Source of the DNA: an uncultured Clostridia bacterium
GTDB lineage: Bacteria; Bacillota; Clostridia; TANB77; CAG-508
NCBI GenBank assembly: GCA_934180065.1
Contig: CAKPRA010000029.1
Coordinates: 1-23,287, forward strand
Reading direction: 5' to 3'
DNA: 23,287 nt
A program made the translations under genes and the position numbers. Below are positions 8,432 through 14,022 of this stretch, piece by piece (within the stretch, counting starts at the first letter, position 1; the number at the start of each line of letters is the position of its first letter). The notes under the pieces were generated by a model that saw only the letters and a program-made list of their open reading frames with translations, did not search any database and had not been told where the DNA came from.

Positions 8432-8465
8432 GATAAGAGAATATATATATCCTCTTATCCTACTC
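8432..8465. repeat. AT-rich hairpin repeat, short-loop form
   Basis: Arms GATAAGAG (8432-8439) and CTCTTATC (8452-8459) flank an alternating AT decamer, followed by CTACT. The same layout occurs at 23109-23147 and, split apart, at 13609-13779. The arm bases differ between copies but remain paired. Confidence 0.65.
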
Positions 8466-8542
8466 TGAAAGAATGGATTGGTTATTGTTGTTTGTTTATT
8501 TGATTTTGTTGATTTTATGATTCTTCCTGTGTGCAAAAATAT

Positions 8543-8575
8543 AGTGTGTAAATTTTATCTTTTAATTTACACACT
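8543..8575. repeat. Perfect 12-bp inverted repeat
   Basis: AGTGTGTAAATT (8543-8554) and its exact complement (8564-8575) flank a 9-nt loop. It lies in the 297-bp gene-free stretch between the TSCPD gene and the helicase gene. There is no adjacent U-tract, so it is not a clear terminator. It may be an insertion-sequence end relic, but I cannot show this. Confidence 0.6.
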
Positions 8576-8586
8576 AATCTTAACTA

Positions 8587-8667
8587 GGACATAGATACAC
8601 TATCTTTCTTATTCAATGTGTCCCTTTTTCCCAAAACTGGGAAAAGAGAACCGTCCCTTTTTCTCAT
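8587..8667. repeat. GGGACGG-related palindromic repeat at the helicase gene 3' end
   Basis: On the minus strand the element starts at the helicase stop codon (TGAGAAAAAGGGACGGTTCT). It contains a CTTTTCCC / GGGAAAA hairpin and continues to a GGACA near 8587 that mirrors the TGTCC at ~8619-8623. The GGGACGG core links it loosely to the repeats at 2290 and 3652, although the rest of the sequence differs. It would form in the helicase 3' UTR. Confidence 0.55.
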
Positions 8668-11309
8668 TTCCAATCTGTCAATTTTTGTTTTCTCTGCATC
8701 TTATCTTTTACACTCATATTTTGCATTCTTGCTTTTAATAATTCTTTTCTACCTTCTGCATTTTTAGTATATACTAATTCTACTTTTCCAATTTTATTGC
8801 TCCATAAATCTGCAAATTTCTTAGCATTTTCCTTATTATTTGAAAAGATTTTAGGCACATTATAATATCTTGATAAATTACTTCTTTTGGTTGAGATAAT
8901 ATATCTCTGACTCATGGTTTTTGAAAATATCTCTGTCAAGCAAGTTATAAATAAATTGCTTTCTTGTAAAGATACTCCTTCTATCCATGCAGATACTTTA
9001 CCAGCTTGATTATTTGTTTTTAATTTAATCTTTGATAAAGGTTCTTTAATATTTTTAGTTTTTACAAGTTGCTCTAATAATAGCTCAGATATTGCTTTTA
9101 CAGTTGATTCTGTATTAGATAATTGTTTTATTTTTCTAAATTTCACATATATATATGTTACTAATCCTATTTCCACAACCAATGTTAATAATCTTGGAAT
9201 TATTCCAATTATCAAAATCAATAACACAACAATAGCCAATATTATAATTTTAATAAGATTTTTTGATATAAGCCACTCAGATGAAAATGGTTCCACATCT
9301 TCTATTTCCAGCTCTTCTGTCATTTGCATATTATCATTTTTATTTTCAACTGCATTTTGCCAATTCTTAAACATTTTTTCTCTATCAATAGAATTAGATA
9401 CCATATATTCATTAATCTTTTTTACTCTTTCATTTGAATATATACCATCAAAATTACCAATTCTTTCTAAACCACTTGAAACAGAAGAATTATTATATCC
9501 AATTCCTGTAAAAGATTCAAATCTTCTTTTTAAAAGTTTTAAATCTGTATTTTCTATTTGTGAATCATCATCGATACTATCGCAAACACATACCAAATGC
9601 CAAATATTCGCAGTTTTATTAGGATTAGAATTAATTCTTATTGCCCTTCCTCTCATTTGATTTGAAAGCATATATGAACCAACAAAAGTAGCCAATATCA
9701 AACTATTAATACTAGGTTCATCCCAACCCTCTCCCAATAAAGATTTTGTACCAACAATCAAGTTTATTTCTCCAACTTCAAATAGTTTAGAAATACAATT
9801 CATAACATCATTTCTCATATTCTCAGGCATGGATACTACCACATAATTCTTATTCATCTCAAAAGGCTTAAAAGTTAGCTTATCTGGATTTATTGATCTT
9901 GTATAACATAAACCATATAAATTTTCGGCTTTACTTTTTGGTATTACAAATAAACTTCCTGTAAGTACTGCAATATTTAAATATGGCTTATTATTTGTTA
10001 TAGTTTTAAATATTGGAAGTACACCAATTTTATCTATCTCAATATTATCAGTTGTTATATATTCTTTTCTTATATAATCAGTTAAAATAACTAATCTCAT
10101 GTCATTATGTAGATTATTAAACTCAATATCAACAATTTCAGATATACTATTTAATTTACCTAAGCTATTGACAAAATAAGTTTGCATATTTTTATTATCA
10201 GTTAAAGATATAGACTTTTTTTCAATTGCTCCTATTTCATTCAACTTTTTCTCGTATTTAGATAAAATGTCCTCGAATTCACTATAGTTTTTTCTATCTG
10301 TAACAAAAACATTTTTTAATAAAATTTCAAACCAAGACAAATCAAATTTTGGGATTTTATCATTATGCCCAAGGACTTTAATATTAGATGTGACTATCTG
10401 TTTATTAGTTGCATTAAGAAATACAAGCATACTACTATAATATTCAGGATTTTCTAATATTTCTTCATCATACTTATAGGGAAATTTTATAAATTTATGA
10501 TTATATATAGCATTAATAAAATTTTCATCAATTTTCATTTCATTAATTAAATTATTCAAGCTGACTTTATACTGCTTAATATGCTCTAGCTCTTTATCAG
10601 TTGGATAATTAAAATAGATATAATCTTGATGAGGGCATAAATTTTTTGCTTTTACTAATTCTGGAACAGAAATTTCCGCATCAATTTCACCACATAAAGA
10701 TACATAATTTTCCCAAATACTTGGTTCAACATCATATGGTGGTGTTGCTGTTAATGCAATCAATTTTATATTATTTAATTCAGAAACAACATCATTTAAG
10801 CTTTTCCACCACTCACTTTTCAAATGATGAGCTTCATCTAAAACTAGTGTCGTTATTTTTCTTTTTTTAAGTTCAGCAATTACATCATAACTTTTAATTT
10901 GATCTGATGTTATAGAATTTTGCTCTTTTTCAATTATATCATCTGTATCATCATTACTTGATTTAACCTTTTTTCTCTTATATGCATAATGCAAAGCTTG
11001 GTATGTAACTACATTAAAAAATTTTAAATCATATATGTCTGTACTAATCCAATCAGGAATTTCTTTAAAATCAGTAAAACTTGATAAAAATTTGTTTATC
11101 CATTGTTTTTTTATTGTAACTGTTGGTGCAAAAATAATAACTGGATTTCCTAATCTTCTTGCAAGCTCTAAACCAAGAATTGTTTTACCAGATCCAGGAG
11201 CAGCTACAATGTTTATTTTACCATCAGCTAAATATTTATATGATTCATTTAAAACTCTATCTTGATATGGTCTCCACTTATATTTAAATTTTATTTTATC
11301 ATCAAACAT
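8664..11309 (-). CDS. DEAD/DEAH-box superfamily 2 helicase with C-terminal membrane segment
   Basis: This 881-residue protein begins with an SF2 helicase core: W-RPYQ (12-16), Walker A APGSGKT (37-43), DEAH box LDEAHH (157-162) and motif III TATPP (187-191). The second RecA domain holds VGTKSLLGEGWDEPS and motif VI QMRGRAIR, so it should be an active ATP-driven nucleic-acid translocase. An acidic stretch follows, then a strongly hydrophobic segment at about 687-723, long enough for a membrane hairpin. A basic cytosolic tail of about 150 residues ends the protein. A membrane segment after an SF2 core is unusual. The ATG at 11309 has GGAGG and a consensus promoter. The gene stands alone, with a palindromic repeat touching its stop. 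It could act in DNA repair or defence, but nothing in the neighbours settles this. Confidence 0.85.
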   Translation of the reverse strand: MFDDKIKFKYKWRPYQDRVLNESYKYLADGKINIVAAPGSGKTILGLELARRLGNPVIIFAPTVTIKKQWINKFLSSFTDFKEIPDWISTDIYDLKFFNVVTYQALHYAYKRKKVKSSNDDTDDIIEKEQNSITSDQIKSYDVIAELKKRKITTLVLDEAHHLKSEWWKSLNDVVSELNNIKLIALTATPPYDVEPSIWENYVSLCGEIDAEISVPELVKAKNLCPHQDYIYFNYPTDKELEHIKQYKVSLNNLINEMKIDENFINAIYNHKFIKFPYKYDEEILENPEYYSSMLVFLNATNKQIVTSNIKVLGHNDKIPKFDLSWFEILLKNVFVTDRKNYSEFEDILSKYEKKLNEIGAIEKKSISLTDNKNMQTYFVNSLGKLNSISEIVDIEFNNLHNDMRLVILTDYIRKEYITTDNIEIDKIGVLPIFKTITNNKPYLNIAVLTGSLFVIPKSKAENLYGLCYTRSINPDKLTFKPFEMNKNYVVVSMPENMRNDVMNCISKLFEVGEINLIVGTKSLLGEGWDEPSINSLILATFVGSYMLSNQMRGRAIRINSNPNKTANIWHLVCVCDSIDDDSQIENTDLKLLKRRFESFTGIGYNNSSVSSGLERIGNFDGIYSNERVKKINEYMVSNSIDREKMFKNWQNAVENKNDNMQMTEELEIEDVEPFSSEWLISKNLIKIIILAIVVLLILIIGIIPRLLTLVVEIGLVTYIYVKFRKIKQLSNTESTVKAISELLLEQLVKTKNIKEPLSKIKLKTNNQAGKVSAWIEGVSLQESNLFITCLTEIFSKTMSQRYIISTKRSNLSRYYNVPKIFSNNKENAKKFADLWSNKIGKVELVYTKNAEGRKELLKARMQNMSVKDKMQRKQKLTDWK

Positions 11310-11361
11310 CTTTATTTTCCTCCAAAACTATCACAATTCTTAATCTTAAAAATTATCATAT

Positions 11362-11390
11362 ATTTTACCAATTAAAATTAGGATTGTCAA
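11362..11390 (-). promoter_or_regulatory. Sigma-A promoter for the helicase gene
   Basis: On the minus strand TTGACA (11385-11390), a 17-bp spacer and TAAAAT (11362-11367) lie about 53 bp upstream of the ATG. It lies in the 186-bp divergent spacer shared with ylbJ. Confidence 0.65.
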
Positions 11391-11495
11391 TTTGCAATGC
11401 ATGTATAATAATCTTCTTTATATTAAAATTATCAATCATTTTCTTGCATATAATCTTTTTATAAAAATAAAATAGAATAATGGAAAGGTAATTAT

Positions 11496-11738
11496 ATGAA
11501 ATTAATTATTATTTTAAAAAGAAACATATTAACAATAATTTTCAGTTTATTTTTAGTTTTTTTAGTTTTACTTTCAAATTCAAATTTACTAGCTGCAAAA
11601 GATGGCTTACTTTTATGGGCAAAATGTGTTGTACCATCTTTATTGCCATTTTTTATCGCAACAGAGCTTTTAAATTATACTAATATAACCAAGATTTTTC
11701 GGAAAATTATTGAAAAAAATAATGCAACCATTATTTAA
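11496..11738 (+). CDS. ylbJ: YlbJ sporulation integral membrane protein, N-terminal fragment (frameshifted)
   Basis: This 80-residue frame encodes the start of a YlbJ-type membrane protein. It has a first membrane segment (~10-30), then the family-typical WAKCVVPSLLPFFIATELL stretch (~41-59). The frame then runs out into NNATII and stops. The expected continuation (MQPLFNVPGEGGYAFIMG) is present in the +1 frame from 11722, so one gene has been split at the A7 run at 11713-11719. Removing one A restores a single frame of about 395 codons. YlbJ is a spore-envelope or forespore membrane protein, under sigma-E in Bacillus. A GGAAAGG site precedes the ATG. The break is either a real mutation, a phase-variable or slippage site, or a base-calling error. 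Confidence 0.8.
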   Translation: MKLIIILKRNILTIIFSLFLVFLVLLSNSNLLAAKDGLLLWAKCVVPSLLPFFIATELLNYTNITKIFRKIIEKNNATII

Positions 11739-12681
11739 TGTTCCAGGTGAAGGCGGTTATGCTTTTATAATGGGAATTATTAGTGGATATCCAGTTGGAG
11801 CCAAAATTGTATCAGATTTTTATGAAAATAAAGTTTGTACAAAAAATGAAGCAGAAAGATTACTTGCATTTACAAATAATTCTGGACCACTTTTTATAAT
11901 TGGTACTGTAGGTATTTTACTATTTGGAAATTCTAATATTGGAATATTGCTCTTTTTTACACATTTGCTATCTAGCATAACTGTAGGAATTATCTTAGGA
12001 ATTATTTCTAGACATTGCAATACAACAAAAAATAATAACACTTTAACAAAGTATATGGTTTCAAAAAACACATCACAACAAATTAATAGCTCTTTATCTG
12101 ATTTAGGAAACATCTTGTCAACTAGCATATCAAAATCAATTTCTACGGTTTTACAAATAGGTGGATTTGTAGTTTTGTTTTCAGTAATATTATCAATTTT
12201 AAACAAACTAAATATAATAGATTTTTTTAGTACTATATTTAACTATATACATATTCCAAAGGAAATTTCAAAAAGTCTAATTAGTGGAATTTTAGAGCTT
12301 ACTAATGGTGTAAGTCTTGCATCTAATTTACATACAAAAAATATATCAATCAATATTATTTTATGTGCTTTTTTATTAGGTTTTGGTGGATTTTCTGTAT
12401 TACTTCAAGTATTAGGAATTATCTCAAAAGTTGGACTAAGCATAAAAAATTATTTTTATGGAAAATTATTACAAGGTCTAATTGCAAGTTTGTATACAAG
12501 TATTTTTATAGAAAAAGTACCATTCTTTAAGCTTGATTTACCAACCTATTCAGATAGTATAAATTATAACTATGTTTCTATATTTTTATTATTTTTAATT
12601 ATAATATCAATTTGCTTTATATTTTTAAATTCTAAATTTAGGAATAAAAAAACATCATCTTCATATAGTTTAATAAATTAA
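11710..12681 (+). CDS. ylbJ: YlbJ sporulation integral membrane protein, main fragment
   Basis: This frame of about 320 residues holds the bulk of YlbJ. The signature region is QPLFNVPGEGG, MGIISGYPVGAKI and ERLLAFTNNSGPLFIIGTVG. Several membrane segments follow (near residues 55-100, 145-170, 210-250 and 290-310), and the GIL-ELTNGV segment is typical of the nucleoside-transporter (Gate) fold the family shares. The nominal TTG start at 11710 overlaps the upstream fragment and has no ribosome binding site. It is therefore probably not a true start but the rest of the frameshifted gene that begins at 11496. If the frameshift is real, spore-coat or cortex assembly could be affected. In Bacillus ylbJ mutants sporulate poorly. 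Family assignment is strong. Confidence 0.88.
   Translation: MKKIMQPLFNVPGEGGYAFIMGIISGYPVGAKIVSDFYENKVCTKNEAERLLAFTNNSGPLFIIGTVGILLFGNSNIGILLFFTHLLSSITVGIILGIISRHCNTTKNNNTLTKYMVSKNTSQQINSSLSDLGNILSTSISKSISTVLQIGGFVVLFSVILSILNKLNIIDFFSTIFNYIHIPKEISKSLISGILELTNGVSLASNLHTKNISINIILCAFLLGFGGFSVLLQVLGIISKVGLSIKNYFYGKLLQGLIASLYTSIFIEKVPFFKLDLPTYSDSINYNYVSIFLLFLIIISICFIFLNSKFRNKKTSSSYSLIN
11713..11719 (+). other. A7 homopolymer at the ylbJ frame break
   Basis: Seven adenines lie exactly where the YlbJ reading frame moves to +1. Six adenines would give GAA-AAA-ATA-ATG and restore the family sequence. A -1 ribosomal slip would give the wrong frame, so classical -1 frameshifting is excluded. Confidence 0.85.
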
Positions 12682-12696
12682 TTTTAGGAGGTTAGT

Positions 12697-12966
12697 TTGA
12701 AAGAAAAAAAAACTTTCATAGCATTATATACCTTCAGAAAGAAAGGGATGAAATTTTTTATGGACTATAATAATTATACAGGATATGTACCATACCCACC
12801 TTATGATGGAAATTCTATGGAATCTGGAATACCTGAACAAAACCTATTTAATCCTGCTGTACAATATGAGCAAGCCTATATGTATTATAGGTATTTATCA
12901 CAACAAATGGATTACAAAATAAAATGCAAAGAATATGAAAATTTGCATAAATTAGAAAAAAAATAG
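12697..12966 (+). CDS. Small Tyr-rich hypothetical protein downstream of ylbJ
   Basis: I do not recognise this 89-residue protein. It has a short basic start, then a Tyr/Pro-rich middle (NNYTGYVPYPPYDG) and the segment NPAVQYEQAYMYYRYLSQQMDY, followed by a Lys/Glu-rich tail. It has no membrane segment and few aliphatic residues. Such composition occurs in small spore-coat or coat-associated proteins, and the gene follows ylbJ by only 15 bp, so a sporulation role is plausible but unproven. I favour the TTG at 12697 because TAGGAGG lies 5 bp upstream. An internal ATG at 12760 (MDYNNY) gives a 68-residue version that begins exactly at the conserved-looking part, but it has no strong ribosome binding site. 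Confidence 0.6.
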   Translation: MKEKKTFIALYTFRKKGMKFFMDYNNYTGYVPYPPYDGNSMESGIPEQNLFNPAVQYEQAYMYYRYLSQQMDYKIKCKEYENLHKLEKK

Positions 12967-13002
12967 AAGTAACGAACGATTTTATCGATGTTTACTTCTA
13001 TT
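12956..13002 (-). terminator. Intrinsic terminator of tRNA-Met
   Basis: On the minus strand an 11-bp perfect stem (12962-12972 with 12992-13002) is followed by a run of eight T. It overlaps the final codons and stop of the convergent plus-strand gene. In the plus direction there is no T-run. Confidence 0.75.
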
Positions 13003-13026
13003 CAGAGGATAATCTTCCTCAATAAT

Positions 13027-13103
13027 TGGTAGCGAGAAATGGATTCGAACCATCGACCTGCCGGGTATGAACCGGATGCTCTAGCCAACTGAGCTATCTC
13101 GCC
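13027..13103 (-). tRNA. tRNA-Met (CAT), elongator type
   Basis: The minus strand gives a 77-nt cloverleaf starting GGCGAGATAGCTCAG and ending GCTACCA, with the CCA encoded. The acceptor stem pairs fully with a G1-U72 wobble, as in the Bacillus elongator tRNA-Met. The anticodon stem CCGG/CCGG encloses TTCATAC, giving anticodon CAT. The T arm carries GGTTCGAATCC. The TTCATAC loop and G1-U72 pair argue for elongator Met rather than initiator or tRNA-Ile2, whose loop usually reads CTCATAA. A perfect promoter lies upstream and a T-run terminator downstream, so it is a single-gene unit. Confidence 0.95.
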
Positions 13104-13116
13104 GTGAACGATTTTA

Positions 13117-13145
13117 ATTATAATTGTTTTTTTCTTATTTGTCAA
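13117..13145 (-). promoter_or_regulatory. Perfect consensus promoter of tRNA-Met
   Basis: On the minus strand TTGACA (13140-13145), a 17-bp spacer and TATAAT (13117-13122) match the sigma-A consensus in all twelve bases. Transcription would start only about 7 nt before the mature tRNA 5' end. Confidence 0.85.
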
Positions 13146-13146
13146 T

Positions 13147-13182
13147 AAAAAAACGAAATAAATTTAATTATTTCGTTTTTTT
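13147..13182 (-). terminator. Terminator of the 92-residue orphan gene
   Basis: Arms 13147-13161 and 13168-13182 (AAAAAAACGAAATAA and its complement) pair perfectly around a 6-nt loop and give a T-run in either direction. It overlaps the stop codon of the gene ending at 13181 and insulates it from the tRNA promoter. Confidence 0.8.
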
Positions 13183-13459
13183 ATTTATCTTCAATTTCTT
13201 TTTCTGATTTTATTACTTTTTTACTTCTACTAATTATTTTTCCGTTAAGCCCTTTGCTTTCTATTTTTATCTCTTCTTTATAATTATTATTTTCTCTGTT
13301 TGTTATTGCTTCTATTGTTGCATTAAAATTAGCTTCTTTTTTCTTATTTATAGGTATATCTTCTTCTACTCCACCATTTGCCAAATTCCAAATAGTAGTT
13401 TTAAATATTGATAAAAAACCTATTCTCTTTTTGTCTTTATTTTCTTTTTTATCTTCCAT
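13181..13459 (-). CDS. Small charged hypothetical protein
   Basis: I do not recognise this 92-residue protein. It is very rich in Lys, Glu and Asn. One more hydrophobic stretch (RIGFLSIFKTTIWNLANGG, ~12-30) could be an amphipathic or membrane-surface helix. There is no signal peptide and no clear membrane span. The tail is a highly charged K/E segment. A GGAGG site lies 15 bp before the ATG, a long spacing, so the start is less certain. A promoter (13509-13537) and a terminator at its stop make it a single-gene unit. Having both signals supports a real gene. Function is unknown. Confidence 0.6.
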   Translation of the reverse strand: MEDKKENKDKKRIGFLSIFKTTIWNLANGGVEEDIPINKKKEANFNATIEAITNRENNNYKEEIKIESKGLNGKIISRSKKVIKSEKEIEDK

Positions 13460-13508
13460 TGGCTAATTTTTGCACCTCCATTTTACCAATCAAAATATAC
13501 ATGCATAT

Positions 13509-13537
13509 ATATTAACATAAAATAAAAGAAAAATCAA
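13509..13537 (-). promoter_or_regulatory. Likely promoter of the 92-residue orphan gene
   Basis: On the minus strand TTGATT (13532-13537), a 17-bp spacer and TAATAT (13509-13514) lie about 50 bp upstream of the ATG at 13459. Confidence 0.45.
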
Positions 13538-13618
13538 GTATAAATGCTTAATTTTCCTTCATTTTCATTACAATTTATTATTATTCACAGCTAAATACCA
13601 ATTTAATTTAGTAGAGTA

Positions 13619-13779
13619 GGATATGTGAATATATATATTAAAAGAAGTGACGCGCAGTTTGGGAGCTTTTAGAAAATATCTTAATATCACAAAACTAAAA
13701 CGAGGGCACTACCGCTTTCATACTACTTTGTACGGGCGACCAGCAAGTCACGAATTTTAATATATATATTCACATATCC
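13619..13779. repeat. Long AT-rich inverted repeat enclosing the first 150-bp unit
   Basis: Perfect 25-bp arms (13619-13643 and 13755-13779, starting GGATATGTG) continue inward, after a 3x3 loop, into GTGAC (13647-13651) paired with GTCAC (13747-13751). The enclosed core is about 95 bp and has GC-rich islands (GAGGGCACTACCGC, GTACGGGCGACCAGC) unlike its surroundings. There is no open reading frame of note. The layout resembles a MITE or a structured RNA closed by a long stem. Confidence 0.8.
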
Positions 13780-13803
13780 AGCCTATTATAGTAGTTTTAT
13801 ATA
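13654..13803. repeat. 150-bp tandem unit, copy 1
   Basis: This unit begins GCAGTTTGGGAGC and ends TAGTTTTATATA. It matches 13817-13966 at 149 of 150 positions, the one difference being A versus G in CC[A/G]GCC. The period is 163 bp. It lies in the 543-bp gene-free stretch downstream of rpoD. Confidence 0.93.
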
Positions 13804-13816
13804 CAAAAAAGTACGT

Positions 13817-13966
13817 GCAGTTTGGGAGCTTTTAGAAAATATCTTAATATCACAAAACTAAAACGAGGGCACTACCGCTTTCATACTACTTTGTACGGGC
13901 GACCAGCAAGTCACGAATTTTAATATATATATTCACATATCCGGCCTATTATAGTAGTTTTATATA
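13817..13966. repeat. 150-bp tandem unit, copy 2
   Basis: This is the second, nearly identical unit, separated from copy 1 by 13 bp. It carries its own right-hand AT arm (ending ATTCACATATCC at 13942) but lacks a clean left-hand arm, so it looks like a tandem duplication of core plus right end. A third right-hand arm follows. Confidence 0.93.
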
Positions 13967-13986
13967 TATATTCACATATCCGACTT
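13961..13986. repeat. Extra right-hand arm of the AT hairpin family
   Basis: A further ATATTCACATATCC followed by GACTTTA matches the arm-plus-tail at 23120-23142 (CCACATATCC, TACTTTA) with few changes. It directly abuts the hairpin at the end of rpoD. Confidence 0.65.
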
Positions 13987-13990
13987 TATA

Positions 13991-14022
13991 TAAAAGATTA
14001 TATTAATTCATATAATCTTTTA
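13991..14022 (-). terminator. Stem-loop at the rpoD stop codon, probable terminator
   Basis: Perfect 13-bp arms (13991-14003 and 14010-14022) flank a 6-nt loop and span the rpoD stop codon. The minus-strand 3' arm ends in CTTTTA, a weak T-tract, so termination is likely but not certain. Confidence 0.5.

Noticed and set aside
11710..11738. Programmed -1 ribosomal frameshift in ylbJ.
   Set aside because: The downstream frame is +1 (or -2) relative to the first, so a -1 slip would not reach it. Transcriptional slippage or a read error on A7 remains possible.
11820..12206. A 128-codon minus-strand frame opposite ylbJ.
   Set aside because: It is antisense to the conserved YlbJ membrane domain and has no start signals.
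13027..13103. tRNA-Ile2 (CAT with lysidine) instead of tRNA-Met.
   Set aside because: The TTCATAC loop and G1-U72 pair match elongator tRNA-Met. tRNA-Ile2 usually has CTCATAA and a fully paired GGGCC-type acceptor.
13654..13966. Tandem repeats considered as a CRISPR array.
   Set aside because: Only two units of 150 bp with a 13-bp separator. CRISPR repeats are about 23-47 bp with 30-40-bp spacers, and no cas gene is nearby.
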